Assembly: GCF_023149135.1 (NCBI RefSeq)
Contig: NZ_JAIWJX010000002.1
Coordinates: forward strand, 1,860,001-1,924,000
DNA length: 64,000 nucleotides
Source of the DNA: Fictibacillus marinisediminis
GTDB taxonomy: Bacteria; Bacillota; Bacilli; Bacillales; Fictibacillaceae
Direction: 5' to 3'
Each line of letters starts with the position of its first letter. Within the stretch, counting starts at the first letter, position 1. A program made the translations under genes and the position numbers. A model generated the notes under the pieces. The model made no database searches, was not told the DNA's origin, and was given only the letters and a program-made list of their open reading frames with translations. Below, piece by piece: positions 27,868-37,630 of the stretch.

Positions 27868-28874
27868 GAATTGCCATCGATGCGATGGGAGGCGACAATG
27901 CTCCGGAAGCTCAGGTTAAAGGAGCTTTAAAAGCACTTTCTGCCTTTGATGATCTTACAGTGATTTTAATTGGAGATGAAAAGAAAATCTCTCCTTATCT
28001 GACTTCTGAAAAAAACATAGAAGTCATCCACACGGAAGAAAAAATAACGAGCGATGATGAACCTGTACGTGCAGTGCGGAAGAAAAAGAATGCTTCCATG
28101 GTTCTCGCCGCTAAAGAGGTAAAAGAGGGGCGGGCGGATGCCTGTATCTCAGCAGGGAATACTGGAGCACTTATGGCTTCTGGTCTGTTTAATGTTGGGA
28201 GGATCAGCGGTATTGACCGTCCGGCTCTATCTCCGACGCTTCCGACAGTAGACGGGAAGGGATTTTTGCTCCTGGATGTAGGCGCCAATATGGATGCAAA
28301 ACCTGAGCATCTGCTGCAATACGCTATCATGGGAAGTACATATGCAGAGCAAGTAAGGGGAACGAGTTCTCCGAGAGTCGGTCTTTTGAATGTCGGCACG
28401 GAGGATGAAAAAGGGAATGCCCTAAGCAAAGCGGCCTTTCAGCTGCTGAAAGAAGCTCCCGTGAACTTTATCGGTAACGTTGAAGCAAGGGACCTCCTGA
28501 ACGGAGCGGCTGATGTTGTCGTCTGCGATGGGTTTTCCGGAAACGTAGTGCTGAAAACGATAGAAGGTACCGCACTGACGATGTTTTCCATGCTTAAGCA
28601 GGAGCTTACAGCGACTGCTGTCAGCAAGATTGCAGCAGGGATTTTAAAACCTCGGCTTAAAGGCCTGAAGAACAAGCTGGACTATTCAGAGTATGGCGGA
28701 GCTGGATTGTTTGGGCTTGCTGCACCGGTAGTAAAAGCCCATGGGTCTTCCGATGAGAATGCGATTTATAATGCGGTAAGACAAACGAGAACGATGGTTG
28801 AAAAAAATGTTGTTCAAATCATTGCTGAAAAGATGAAAGAACTTGAAAAAGAAGAACAAAAGGGGGAAGAATAA
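27864..28874 (+). CDS. plsX: Phosphate acyltransferase PlsX
   Basis: 336 residues. PlsX makes acyl-phosphate from acyl-ACP (and the reverse), feeding PlsY at the membrane. Motifs: [49 protein letters not shown] and [12 protein letters not shown]. Overlaps fapR by 4 bases and fabD by 1 base, so the set is one transcript. The C-terminus is Lys/Glu rich. Confidence 0.96.
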   Translation: MRIAIDAMGGDNAPEAQVKGALKALSAFDDLTVILIGDEKKISPYLTSEKNIEVIHTEEKITSDDEPVRAVRKKKNASMVLAAKEVKEGRADACISAGNTGALMASGLFNVGRISGIDRPALSPTLPTVDGKGFLLLDVGANMDAKPEHLLQYAIMGSTYAEQVRGTSSPRVGLLNVGTEDEKGNALSKAAFQLLKEAPVNFIGNVEARDLLNGAADVVVCDGFSGNVVLKTIEGTALTMFSMLKQELTATAVSKIAAGILKPRLKGLKNKLDYSEYGGAGLFGLAAPVVKAHGSSDENAIYNAVRQTRTMVEKNVVQIIAEKMKELEKEEQKGEE

Positions 28875-29812
28875 TGGGTAAAATTGCTTTTCTTTTTCCG
28901 GGACAGGGCTCCCAAAGCGTTGGAATGGCGCAAGAACTGGCACAAAATTTCGTAGAAGCCCGAACTATCTTTGATACCGCAGATGAAAAGCTCGGTATTT
29001 CTTTGTCTTCTATCATTTTTGAAGGGCCTGAAGAAGTCTTAAAACGTACAGAAAACACACAGCCGGCCCTGCTGACTGCAAGTATTGCTGTTTTGGAAGT
29101 ATTTAAGAAATATGGGATCCAAGCTGACTATGCAGCCGGGCACAGTCTTGGGGAATATTCAGCTCTTGTGGCAGCTGGCAGTCTGTCGTTTGAAGATGCT
29201 GTATACGCGGTCAGACAGCGTGGCCTTTTTATGGAAGAAGCCGTGCCGACTGGAGTCGGTGCGATGTCTGCCATCCTGGGAATGAAACAGGAGGAACTTG
29301 AAGCCATTACAGAAAAGGTTACTGAGAACGGGCATGCTGTTCAGGTCGCTAATCTTAACTGTCCGGGGCAGATTGTTATTTCTGGTACTGCTCAGGGAGT
29401 TGCAGACGCGTCAAGGCTTGCGAAAGAAAACGGTGCAAAAGTGATCCCGCTGCAAGTGAGCGGACCTTTCCATTCTTCCTTAATGGAGCCGGCAGCTGAG
29501 AAAATGCAAGATGTTCTTGACTCGATTACGATTCAGGATGCAGAAATTCCGGTCCTTGCGAACGTCTCTGCCAAACAGGTAACAGATGCAGAGGAAATAA
29601 AAGAAAAGCTCGTCAAGCAAATCTACTCTCCGGTCAGATGGGAAGAGACCATTAATGAACTAATGGCTTTAGGTGTAGATACCTTTATCGAAATCGGACC
29701 AGGTAAAGTGCTGTCAGGCCTCGTGAAGAAAGTGAATCGCCGGGCAAATGTCATCGCCATCAGTGATGAAGCAACCATAAATGCAGCAGCGGAAAAGCTG
29801 AAGGGAGAGTAA
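28874..29812 (+). CDS. fabD: Malonyl-CoA:ACP transacylase
   Basis: 312 residues. It loads malonate onto acyl carrier protein. Starts [19 protein letters not shown]; active-site Ser in [15 protein letters not shown] near residue 90; catalytic His in [10 protein letters not shown]. One-base overlap with the plsX stop. Confidence 0.96.
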   Translation: MGKIAFLFPGQGSQSVGMAQELAQNFVEARTIFDTADEKLGISLSSIIFEGPEEVLKRTENTQPALLTASIAVLEVFKKYGIQADYAAGHSLGEYSALVAAGSLSFEDAVYAVRQRGLFMEEAVPTGVGAMSAILGMKQEELEAITEKVTENGHAVQVANLNCPGQIVISGTAQGVADASRLAKENGAKVIPLQVSGPFHSSLMEPAAEKMQDVLDSITIQDAEIPVLANVSAKQVTDAEEIKEKLVKQIYSPVRWEETINELMALGVDTFIEIGPGKVLSGLVKKVNRRANVIAISDEATINAAAEKLKGE

Positions 29813-29817
29813 AACTG

Positions 29818-30558
29818 ATGTTAAAAGGAAAAACAGCTATTGTTACAGGCGCATCCAGGGGAATCGGAAGGGCCATCGCGTTGGAACTGGCAAAAAACGG
29901 CGCTAAAGTGGCCGTAAACTATGCAGGCAGTGAAGCGAAGGCGCAGGAAGTCGTAGATGAGATACGATCAATGGGCCAGGACGCTATCGCTGTGCAAGCA
30001 AATGTGGCAGATAGTGAATCGGTATCAGCTATGGTTAAAACAGTTATTGAAGAGTTTGGTGCTCTTGACATTCTAGTGAATAACGCAGGTATCACGAGAG
30101 ACAACCTGATCATGAGAATGAAAGAGGACGAGTGGGACGCTGTCCTTGACACCAACTTAAAAGGTGTATTCCTCTGCACAAAAGCCGTAACCCGCCAGAT
30201 GATGAAGCAGAGAAAGGGGAGAATCATTAATATCTCCTCCATTGTCGGTGTATCCGGAAATCCTGGCCAGGCCAATTATGTTGCAGCGAAAGCAGGTGTT
30301 ATCGGACTGACAAAATCGACGGCTAAAGAATTAGCCAGCAGAAATATTACGGTGAACGCAGTGGCTCCAGGATTCATTGATACGGATATGACACACGTTC
30401 TTGAAGAAAATGTAAAAGGTGAGATGCTGAAGGCAATACCGCTTGCCCGTTTTGGGAGCACGGAAGACATTTCCTCCCTCGTCACGTTCCTAGCAAGCGA
30501 CAGCAGTTCCTATATTACTGGACAGACGATCCACGTCGACGGCGGAATGGTGATGTAA
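29818..30558 (+). CDS. fabG: 3-oxoacyl-[ACP] reductase
   Basis: 246 residues, a classical short-chain dehydrogenase. It uses NADPH to reduce 3-oxoacyl-ACP. Cofactor motif [21 protein letters not shown], catalytic Ser in NISSIVG and Y-x3-K in NYVAAKAGV. Follows fabD by 5 bases. Unlike B. subtilis, acpP is 528 bases further on, after a terminator and repeats. Confidence 0.96.
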   Translation: MLKGKTAIVTGASRGIGRAIALELAKNGAKVAVNYAGSEAKAQEVVDEIRSMGQDAIAVQANVADSESVSAMVKTVIEEFGALDILVNNAGITRDNLIMRMKEDEWDAVLDTNLKGVFLCTKAVTRQMMKQRKGRIINISSIVGVSGNPGQANYVAAKAGVIGLTKSTAKELASRNITVNAVAPGFIDTDMTHVLEENVKGEMLKAIPLARFGSTEDISSLVTFLASDSSSYITGQTIHVDGGMVM

Positions 30559-30566
30559 GAATAGCG

Positions 30567-30602
30567 AAAACTGGGAAGCCTAAGAGGAGCTTCTCAGTTT
30601 TT
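30567..30602 (+). terminator. Intrinsic terminator after fabG
   Basis: Thirteen-bp stem AAAACTGGGAAGC / GCTTCTCAGTTTT with one G-U pair and a short loop, ending in five T. It closes the fapR-plsX-fabD-fabG transcript. Confidence 0.8.
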
Positions 30603-30623
30603 ATGGATTCCGCTTTAGCAGCG

Positions 30624-31036
30624 GTCGTCTCTGATCGAGGCGTTTCAGCATTTCTAAGGATCCAGCTTCAACGACCAATGTCTCTGACACTTCGCATTCC
30701 CACCTCAACACAAAGACCGTGTTGCTGTGTGTATGCTCCATCGCCTTTCGACATTAAACGGTCGTTTCAGCTTTTCTAAGGATCCAGCTTCAACGCCTAG
30801 AGACTCGAGTCACTTCACTCTCCCACTCCAACACAAAGACCGTGTTGAAGTTCTAGAGTTCCAGTGCTTTTCGTCTCTGATCGAGGCGTTTCAGCATTTC
30901 TATGGATCCAGCTTTAGTGGCCAGAGACTCGAATGCTTCAGTCTCCCACTCCAACACAAAGTACGTGTTGCTGTGTGAGACTTCCACCATTTTTCGTCTC
31001 TAAACGGGCCACTTCAGCTTTTCTGGCTTTTCTATC
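30624..31036. repeat. Tandem array of a 123-bp intergenic repeat (about 3.3 copies)
   Basis: The marker GGATCC recurs at 30658, 30780 and 30904, and AACACAAAG at 30707, 30830 and 30953, giving a period of 122-124 bases. Each unit has a TCGTCTCTGATCGAGGCG-like head, TTTCAGCATTTCTAAGGATCC, and a hairpin CAACAC-loop-GTGTTG (CAACACAAAGACCGTGTTG). A fourth copy is cut off near 31036. The 83-codon frame inside it (30727-30978) is repeat sequence without ribosome site and is not a gene. Confidence 0.85.
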
Positions 31037-31086
31037 TTTTTTTTTCTTATGAAATGGTATATATTATTGAAAGGAGGTGAATACAC

Positions 31087-31323
31087 ATGGCAGACGTATT
31101 AGAAAGAGTTTCAAAGATTATCGTAGATCGTCTTGGTGTAGACGCTGCTGAGGTTAAAACCGAAGCTTCTTTTAAAGAAGATCTAGGTGCTGATTCCTTG
31201 GATGTTGTTGAATTAGTTATGGAACTTGAGGACGAGTTTGATTTGGAAATTTCCGACGAAGATGCTGAAAAAATTACAACGGTTGGTGACGTTGTTAATT
31301 ACATAAACAGCAACAACAACTAA
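31087..31323 (+). CDS. acpP: Acyl carrier protein
   Basis: 78 residues, acidic. It carries growing acyl chains on a phosphopantetheine arm attached to Ser in [10 protein letters not shown] (near residue 37). AAAGGAGGTGA is a very strong ribosome site, as expected for an abundant protein. TGGTATATA at 31055-31063 may be an extended -10 for its own short-leader promoter; no FapR-like site is seen here. Confidence 0.97.
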   Translation: MADVLERVSKIIVDRLGVDAAEVKTEASFKEDLGADSLDVVELVMELEDEFDLEISDEDAEKITTVGDVVNYINSNNN

Positions 31324-31336
31324 TTTTATGCTGAAC

Positions 31337-31366
31337 AAAGTCCCGTAACAGATGGTGCGGGACTTT
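31337..31366 (+). terminator. Hairpin between acpP and rnc, possible weak terminator
   Basis: Perfect 9-bp stem AAAGTCCCG / CGGGACTTT with a 12-base loop. Only three T follow before AAA, so termination would be weak and some readthrough into rnc is expected. It could equally be a processing site. Confidence 0.5.
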
Positions 31367-31423
31367 AAACCTGTTGGCAGAAGAATAAAGCCGATACCCT
31401 CTAAGTGTTTGCAGGAGGCAATG

Positions 31424-32209
31424 ATGAAAGGTTCAAAGAAACAGACATCAAATTTAAAGAAACATTCAAGGCAAAGATTTAAGCATCAGGCAAGAAAACA
31501 GATGGATGAAAAGGTACGCAAACAAAAGGTAGCTCCCTTACAGGAACGAATTGATCTCTTCTTTGACAATGAAAAATTACTGGTTCAGGCATTTACCCAT
31601 TCATCATATGTGAATGAGCATCGGGGACGTCCTTACGAAGACAACGAACGGCTTGAATTTTTAGGGGATGCAGTTCTTGAATTGACAATTTCTCAATTTC
31701 TTTACTCAAAGTTTTCGACTATGAGCGAAGGAGAGTTAACAAAATTAAGAGCAGCCATTGTCTGTGAGCCATCTCTCGTCATTTTGGCCAACGAGCTTCA
31801 TTTTGGGGATTATGTTTTGCTGGGCAAAGGCGAAGAAAACACCGGTGGACGCACACGGCCGGCATTGCTCGCAGATGTGTTTGAAGCCTTTATCGGTGCA
31901 CTGTACCTTGATAAAGGAATCGAAGCCGTTAAAGGATTTCTGGAAGTGAATGTTTTTCCCCGAATTAATGAAGGTGCTTTTTCTCATGTGATGGATTTTA
32001 AGAGCCAGCTTCAGGAATATGTTCAGCGAGAAGGTCTTGGAACGATTGATTATAAAATCATTCAGGAAAAAGGGCCGGCGCATAACCGGGAATTCGTATC
32101 TGAGGTAAAGTTAAATGAAGATACGTTCGGAGTCGGTTTTGGACGTTCTAAAAAAGAAGCGGAGCAGCATGCTGCACAGGAAGCGCTCGAGAAGATAATG
32201 AAACATTAA
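31424..32209 (+). CDS. rnc: Ribonuclease III
   Basis: 261 residues. It cleaves double-stranded RNA in rRNA and mRNA processing. The catalytic signature [16 protein letters not shown], with E and D metal ligands, lies near residue 80; a second acidic block is [21 protein letters not shown]-terminal dsRNA-binding domain (about 185-258) includes GPAHNREF and [13 protein letters not shown]. The start ATG at 31424 is 5 bases after AGGAGG. The N-terminal 30 residues are very basic, longer than in B. subtilis. Confidence 0.95.
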   Translation: MKGSKKQTSNLKKHSRQRFKHQARKQMDEKVRKQKVAPLQERIDLFFDNEKLLVQAFTHSSYVNEHRGRPYEDNERLEFLGDAVLELTISQFLYSKFSTMSEGELTKLRAAIVCEPSLVILANELHFGDYVLLGKGEENTGGRTRPALLADVFEAFIGALYLDKGIEAVKGFLEVNVFPRINEGAFSHVMDFKSQLQEYVQREGLGTIDYKIIQEKGPAHNREFVSEVKLNEDTFGVGFGRSKKEAEQHAAQEALEKIMKH

Positions 32210-32239
32210 AAAAACACCCTGCGAAAAGGGTGTTTTTCT
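32209..32239. terminator. Bidirectional terminator between rnc and the DUF1128 gene
   Basis: Stem AAAAACACCCT / AGGGTGTTTTT with a 6-base loop, flanked by A-run and T-run so that both strands have a U-tract. It serves the convergent neighbours. Confidence 0.9.
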
Positions 32240-32258
32240 TATGATTATGTATGAACGC

Positions 32259-32483
32259 TTACTTCTTTTTTAGGGAACCGAGCTCGGAGACGATGCCTTC
32301 CATATCTCTTACACTGAATCCAGGCATTTTCATTACCATATCATAAAGTTCTTTTATGTCATCATATTGGTCAACGGTGTAATCATCACCCTGGATCAGA
32401 CCTGAGTTTACAAGCTGGAGCTTTTTTTTCAAGCCTTCTATCATAAACTCTATGTTCTCCTGGCTGGGAGTGGATAAGTTCAT
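32259..32483 (-). CDS. DUF1128 family protein
   Basis: 74 residues. ENIEFMIEGLKKKLQLVNSG at the start, DIKELYDMVMKM and a C-terminal MEGIVSELGSLKKK match the DUF1128 (YfkK-like) family of short helical Bacillales proteins. Function unknown. An AAAGGGTG-type ribosome site lies upstream on the minus strand. In B. subtilis nothing lies between rnc and smc, so its place here is a local insertion or relocation. Confidence 0.8.
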   Translation of the reverse strand: MNLSTPSQENIEFMIEGLKKKLQLVNSGLIQGDDYTVDQYDDIKELYDMVMKMPGFSVRDMEGIVSELGSLKKK

Positions 32484-32552
32484 AGTAGCACCCTTTCTAT
32501 CCTCTTTCTTTCACAATTGTAGCATAAAAGAATCTGTTTGTAAGTTGATCTA

Positions 32553-32561
32553 TGGTAAAAT
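32553..32561 (+). promoter_or_regulatory. Candidate extended -10 promoter of smc
   Basis: TGG plus TAAAAT forms an extended -10 about 33 bases before smc; the hexamer CTGTTT at 16 bases could act as a poor -35. Confidence 0.45.
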
Positions 32562-32593
32562 AAATTAGTTAAGAATACATAAGGGGGATTAAG

Positions 32594-35500
32594 ATGTTCC
32601 TCAAACGATTAGATGTAGTAGGTTTTAAGTCTTTTGCGGATCGAATCAATATTGAATTTGTGCCGGGTGTGACTGCGGTCGTAGGGCCGAACGGCAGCGG
32701 TAAAAGCAACATTTCGGATGCCGTCCGCTGGGTGCTTGGTGAGCAATCGGCCAAATCGCTCCGCGGTTCAAAGATGGAGGATATCATCTTCGCTGGAAGC
32801 GATAACCGCAAGCCGCTGAACGTGGCTGAAGTAACGCTAACGCTTGATAATGAAGATCAGCATATACCGCTTGAATATAATGAGATCAGTGTCACCCGCA
32901 GAGTGTACCGTTCGGGCGACAGTGAATATTTGTTGAATAAACAGCAGTGCCGCCTGAAAGACATCGTGGATCTGTTCATGGATTCCGGTCTTGGCCGTGA
33001 AGCGTATTCGATTATCGGTCAAGGGAAGATTGAAGAGATCTTGAGCAGTAAGGCGGAAGACAGAAGAAAGATCTTTGAAGAGGCAGCCGGGGTCCTGAAA
33101 TACAAAACCCGTAAACAAAAAGCAGAGCAAAAATTGCAGGAAACTCAGGAAAACCTGAACCGGGTGGAAGATATACTATATGAACTAGAAGGACAAGTTG
33201 AGCCTTTAAAAATACAGGCTTCCATCGCCAAGGATTTTCTTGAGAAAAAAGAAGAGCTTCAGCAGATCGAAGTGGCTTTGACGGTTTTTGAAATTGAAGA
33301 ACTGCATGAAAAATGGGAAAAACAATCTACACTCGTAGAAGAACTCAAAAATAAAGATTTCGCACTCTCATCGAAAGTGAAAAATGAAGAAGCATCACTC
33401 GAACGCGCCAGAGCCGACATACAGGCATTGGACGAATCCATAGACGAACTGCAGCAGTCGCTTCTCGTCGCGAGCGAAGAGCTTGAAAAGCTTGAAGGAA
33501 AACGTGAAGTCTTAAAAGAACGAAAGAAAAACTATCATCAAAATAAAGAGTCTCTCAAACAACAGATTCAGACACTGAAGAAAAAAAGCGAGGAGCTCCA
33601 GGCTGCTTCTACAGAAGGTACCAAGATTTTTGGCGAACAGAAAAAGGAACTACGTTCACTCCGCAGCCAGCTGAAGGAAGAGGAGAACCGTCTTTCCATC
33701 ATCGAGCTCGATCTTGAAGCAGAGCTGGAACGTATAAAAAGTGACTACTTCGAGAACTTGAACAGCCAGGCTTCCATTAAGAATGAAATTCGTTATTTAT
33801 CAGATCAGCAGAACCAGCAGCAGTTCAAGTCGAGCAGGCTGGATCAAGAACACGAGAAATATGTAGCTGAACGTGAAAGAGTCACCTCAGATAAAAAAGA
33901 TTTGCTCGTGAAGGCTAAGGAAGCCGAGGAGAATATTCAGTCTCACTTAAAGCAGTATGCCGGATTAAAACAGCAGCTTGAACAAAAAGAAAAAGAGAAC
34001 GAAGAAAAGCAAAGCAAGCTGTATCAAGCCTATCAGTTTATTCAGCAGTTCAAATCAAAAAAAGAATGGCTTGAATCCATGCAGGATGAGTACCAGGGGT
34101 TTATGCAGGGTGTAAAAGAAGTCCTTAAAGCCAAAGGAACCGTACTGCAGGGCATTGAAGGTGCAATCGCTGAACTCATCAGCGTACCGGCTGACATCGA
34201 GACAGCCATCGAAACGGCTCTCGGGGGATCCATGCAGCACGTTGTTACCCAAAGTGAAAAGGATGCCGTTGCCGCTATCGCTTTTTTAAAGAAAAAAAAA
34301 TTCGGGAGAGCTACGTTCCTCCCTCTATCTGTCATTAAGGGACGTTTTATCTCACCGTCTGACATCAGTTTGGTCGCTTCGCACTCTGCATATGTCGGAG
34401 TGGCTTCTCAGCTCGTAACTGGAGACAGCAAATACGAGACGATCATCGCCAACCTGCTTGGCAACATCGTGATCGCTAAAACTATCGAGGGAGCGAACGA
34501 GATCGCCAAAATCCTCCGTTACAGGTATCGAATTGTTACCCTTGAAGGAGATGTAGTCAGTGCTGGCGGTTCCATGACGGGAGGAAGCGTCAAACAAAAG
34601 AATTCCTCGCTCCTTGGAAGACAGCGGGAACTGGACACGGTCACTGGAAAACTGGAGAAAATGGAACAGCAGACAGCTGTAATCGAAGAGCAGGTAAAGG
34701 ACTCAAAAACAGCGATTACAGAGCTGAGATCCCAGCTCGAATCCTTCCGTGAAGAAGGAGAGAACAGCAGGCTTAAGGAGCAATCTGTAAAAAGCAGACT
34801 GCGCGAAATTGAAATCGAAGAGAAAAACCTGAATGACCGCCTCTCTCTGTATGACCGGGAGAAGAATAGTTATCATTCGGAACAAAGCACGATCACTGAA
34901 AGGATTAAAGAACTTCAGATTTCATTGGAGAGAAATGTGAAAGACGCGAAATCGCTCGAGGATCAGATCGAACAGCTTGATGCCCGTAAGAAAGATCAGC
35001 AAACCTCGAAAGAAGAGATACAGCAGTCAGCCACCGCTTTAAAAATCAAGATTGCAGAAAAAGACCAGCAAACGGCGAACCAGGAAGAGAAACTGGAGAG
35101 AATCCAGATGGAGCTCCGAGAAGTGAACGATCAGCTTAAAGAGACTGAACAGGATTTTTGGATGCTGGAAGAAGAAATGAACAGCAATTCTTCAGGTGAA
35201 GAAGTACTTGATGGACACATCGGCAAAAAACGGCAAGACAAGAATTCTGTACTTCAGCTCATCTCGCAGCGCAGACAGGAAAGACTCACGGTGTACCAGC
35301 AAGTGGAAGACCGGGACCGTGAACTGAAAGAATCAAAACGTATTCTTAAACAATTGAACGATGCCCTCCGTACAGAAGAGGTGAGCATCAACAGACTCGA
35401 TGTTGAGCTCGACAACCGTCTCACCCATCTGCGGGAAGAATACGAGCTTTCCTTTGAAGGTGCGAAGGGACAATTCCAGCTGACCATGGAGGCAGCTGAG

Positions 35501-36163
35501 GCGAGGAAGAAAGTCAAATTGATCAAACTCGCGATAGAAGAACTCGGCCTGGTGAACCTTGGTGCCATCGAAGAGTATGAACGCGTATCGCAGCGTTTTG
35601 ATTTCCTGACAGAACAAAGAGCGGATCTCGTAGAAGCAAAACAGACACTGCATGGAGTCATCGATGAGATGGACGAAGAAATGAAGAAGAGGTTCGAGGA
35701 GACGTTCACAAATATCCGCTCACATTTCGGCCAGATTTTCAAAGAGCTGTTTGGCGGAGGAAGGGCAGATTTATCTTTAACCAATCCAGAAAACCTGCTG
35801 ACAACCGGCGTGGATATCCTTGCTCAGCCTCCAGGTAAAAAGCTGCAGCATCTTGCCCTATTGTCCGGCGGAGAGCGGGCGCTGACCGCTATTGCCCTGC
35901 TGTTTGCCATATTGAAAGTCCGTCCTGTTCCTTTCTGCATCCTTGATGAGGTGGAAGCCGCACTTGATGATGCCAATGTCAGCCGCTATGCGAGCTATTT
36001 GCGAACGTTCAGCAAAGAAACTCAGTTTATCGTCGTTACCCACCGAAAAGGAACAATGGAGGAAGCGGACGTGCTTTACGGCGTTACGATGCAGGAATCC
36101 GGGGTCTCCAAACTTGTTTCCGTCAAGCTGGAGGAATCAAGGGATCTCGTCGGGGCAAAGTAA
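32594..36163 (+). CDS. smc: Chromosome segregation SMC ATPase
   Basis: 1189 residues. With ScpA and ScpB it forms bacterial condensin. N-terminal Walker A VVGPNGSGKSNISDAVRW (about 30-45), a long coiled coil (about 170-500), a hinge (about 500-680, with GIEGAIAELISVP and GGSMTGGSVK), a second coiled coil, and the C-terminal head with signature LLSGGERALTAIALLFAI and Walker B FCILDEVEAALDD (about 1115). Complete. RBS AAGGGGGATTAAG. Confidence 0.97.
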   Translation: MFLKRLDVVGFKSFADRINIEFVPGVTAVVGPNGSGKSNISDAVRWVLGEQSAKSLRGSKMEDIIFAGSDNRKPLNVAEVTLTLDNEDQHIPLEYNEISVTRRVYRSGDSEYLLNKQQCRLKDIVDLFMDSGLGREAYSIIGQGKIEEILSSKAEDRRKIFEEAAGVLKYKTRKQKAEQKLQETQENLNRVEDILYELEGQVEPLKIQASIAKDFLEKKEELQQIEVALTVFEIEELHEKWEKQSTLVEELKNKDFALSSKVKNEEASLERARADIQALDESIDELQQSLLVASEELEKLEGKREVLKERKKNYHQNKESLKQQIQTLKKKSEELQAASTEGTKIFGEQKKELRSLRSQLKEEENRLSIIELDLEAELERIKSDYFENLNSQASIKNEIRYLSDQQNQQQFKSSRLDQEHEKYVAERERVTSDKKDLLVKAKEAEENIQSHLKQYAGLKQQLEQKEKENEEKQSKLYQAYQFIQQFKSKKEWLESMQDEYQGFMQGVKEVLKAKGTVLQGIEGAIAELISVPADIETAIETALGGSMQHVVTQSEKDAVAAIAFLKKKKFGRATFLPLSVIKGRFISPSDISLVASHSAYVGVASQLVTGDSKYETIIANLLGNIVIAKTIEGANEIAKILRYRYRIVTLEGDVVSAGGSMTGGSVKQKNSSLLGRQRELDTVTGKLEKMEQQTAVIEEQVKDSKTAITELRSQLESFREEGENSRLKEQSVKSRLREIEIEEKNLNDRLSLYDREKNSYHSEQSTITERIKELQISLERNVKDAKSLEDQIEQLDARKKDQQTSKEEIQQSATALKIKIAEKDQQTANQEEKLERIQMELREVNDQLKETEQDFWMLEEEMNSNSSGEEVLDGHIGKKRQDKNSVLQLISQRRQERLTVYQQVEDRDRELKESKRILKQLNDALRTEEVSINRLDVELDNRLTHLREEYELSFEGAKGQFQLTMEAAEARKKVKLIKLAIEELGLVNLGAIEEYERVSQRFDFLTEQRADLVEAKQTLHGVIDEMDEEMKKRFEETFTNIRSHFGQIFKELFGGGRADLSLTNPENLLTTGVDILAQPPGKKLQHLALLSGGERALTAIALLFAILKVRPVPFCILDEVEAALDDANVSRYASYLRTFSKETQFIVVTHRKGTMEEADVLYGVTMQESGVSKLVSVKLEESRDLVGAK

Positions 36164-36194
36164 TGTATCATGTATGAATTTGAAGGAGGAACCT

Positions 36195-37181
36195 ATGAGC
36201 TTCTTAAAACGAATAAAAGACAAATTCACTTCTCAAACAGACTCTGTATCTGAAAAATTCAAAAGCGGACTGGAGAAGACGCGAACTTCTTTTTCCACAA
36301 AAGTCAATGACCTCGTTAAGCGGTACAGAAAAGTTGATGAAGATTTTTTCGAGGAACTGGAAGAAATTTTGATCAGTGCCGATGTAGGGGTCCATACGGT
36401 TATGGATCTCATTGACAAATTAAAGGACATCGCGCGTACGAGAAACATCCAGGAAACAGAAGAACTGAAATCCGCGATCTCAGAAACACTCGCTGGAATG
36501 CTCCATAAAGGAGAACAGGACGGCTCACTGAACCTTCAAACAGAAGGCATGACGGTCATCCTTTTTGTCGGTGTAAACGGCGTAGGGAAAACGACGACGA
36601 TCGGAAAACTTGCTCATCAGTTGAAACAACAAGGGAAAACCGTGATGCTTGCTGCCGGGGACACATTCCGCGCAGGAGCGATCGAGCAGCTTGAAGTCTG
36701 GGGGCAGCGTGCAGGCGTGGATGTTATCAAACATCAGGAGGGATCCGATCCTGCAGCCGTTATTTTTGACAGCGTAAAAGCAGCCAAATCCAGAAATGTG
36801 GATGTTCTGCTGTGCGATACTGCAGGAAGGCTGCAGAACAAAGTTAATTTAATGAATGAGCTTGAAAAAGTGAAACGCGTTATCGAACGGGAAGTGCCGG
36901 GAGCACCGCATGAGGTATTGCTTGTCGTTGATGCGACGACTGGACAGAACGCGATGAGCCAGGCGAAGATATTCAGCCAGTCCACAAATGTTTCAGGTCT
37001 TGTACTTACTAAGCTCGATGGTACAGCCAAGGGCGGAATTGTCCTCGGCATCCGTAACGAACTTGATATCCCTGTGAAATTTGTCGGACTGGGTGAAAAA
37101 ATCGACGACCTGCAGGCTTTTGATCCTGATCAGTTTGTCTACGGACTCTTTTCTGGATTAGAGGAAGAAAAAGCGGAGTAA
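36195..37181 (+). CDS. ftsY: Signal recognition particle receptor FtsY
   Basis: 328 residues. It is the membrane-bound GTPase that docks SRP-ribosome complexes. A short N-terminal amphipathic region (MSFLKRIKDKF), an NG domain with P-loop GVNGVGKTTTIGKLAH, DTAGRLQNKVNLM and TKLDGTAKGG. The start follows AAGGAGGAACCT; the frame upstream to 35943 lies inside smc. Followed by a terminator. Confidence 0.97.
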   Translation: MSFLKRIKDKFTSQTDSVSEKFKSGLEKTRTSFSTKVNDLVKRYRKVDEDFFEELEEILISADVGVHTVMDLIDKLKDIARTRNIQETEELKSAISETLAGMLHKGEQDGSLNLQTEGMTVILFVGVNGVGKTTTIGKLAHQLKQQGKTVMLAAGDTFRAGAIEQLEVWGQRAGVDVIKHQEGSDPAAVIFDSVKAAKSRNVDVLLCDTAGRLQNKVNLMNELEKVKRVIEREVPGAPHEVLLVVDATTGQNAMSQAKIFSQSTNVSGLVLTKLDGTAKGGIVLGIRNELDIPVKFVGLGEKIDDLQAFDPDQFVYGLFSGLEEEKAE

Positions 37182-37196
37182 TCCGCTTTTTCTTTT
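37168..37196 (+). terminator. Intrinsic terminator after ftsY
   Basis: Ten-bp stem AAAAAGCGGA / TCCGCTTTTT with a 4-base loop, overlapping the ftsY stop codon and followed by CTTTT. Confidence 0.9.
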
Positions 37197-37224
37197 GGCT
37201 GTTTTCGTAACCCTTGTTGATTTT

Positions 37225-37444
37225 GGAAGTGGCTGAATTCCGTTTCAGGCTGCTCGCTTTCCGCGGGGCGGGCGGTGAGCCTTACCGGCGCCAGTGCCTA
37301 GTTTCTCGGCGCAGGCGCCTGTGGGTCTCACCTGTCCCGCTGCACCCGCAGGACAAGGAAAGGAAGGCTTCGGCAGCGTTATATCGCATGAAGAGAATGT
37401 GAAATTCATTTTCGAGGAGTCTCGCACCTTTCACTCCAACCAAC
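37225..37444. repeat. GC-rich structured intergenic element
   Basis: A 220-base non-coding insert that is much richer in GC than its surroundings. Core 37250-37360 has GCTTTCCGCGGGGCGGGCGG, then GTGAGCC and later GGTCTCAC as facing arms, with nested GGCGCC-type repeats and CCTGTCCCGCTGCACCCGCA. It ends CACTCCAACC. I recognise this style from dispersed intergenic repeats in Bacillaceae, from memory only. Overlapping frames on both strands (37214-37402, 37245-37427) lack ribosome sites and are not genes. Confidence 0.6.
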
Positions 37445-37560
37445 TTATCAATGAAGGCTTTATATAAAAAATGTTCTCAAAGCAACACTCTTTTAGAAAA
37501 GAACCTTCTTTTTTATTTGGAAGTGCTTACCTGGATTTTTGAGATTGACAAGAAAAAATC

Positions 37561-37589
37561 TTGACATTGTTTCTTCGACAGTGTACTAT
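37561..37589 (+). promoter_or_regulatory. SigA promoter of ylxM-ffh
   Basis: Perfect TTGACA and TACTAT at 17 bases (TATAAT also occurs three bases later), about 40 bases before ylxM. Confidence 0.7.
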
Positions 37590-37630
37590 AATTTAACGTA
37601 AAGGCTTTTCACTTAACAAGGGGTGTTGGA

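Noticed and set aside
30727..30978. 83-codon open frame in the fabG-acpP gap
   Set aside because: It lies wholly inside the tandem 123-bp repeats, has no ribosome site and its protein repeats with the DNA unit.
37214..37427. Open frames on both strands in the ftsY-ylxM gap
   Set aside because: They follow the GC-rich repeat element and have no ribosome site or recognisable protein features.
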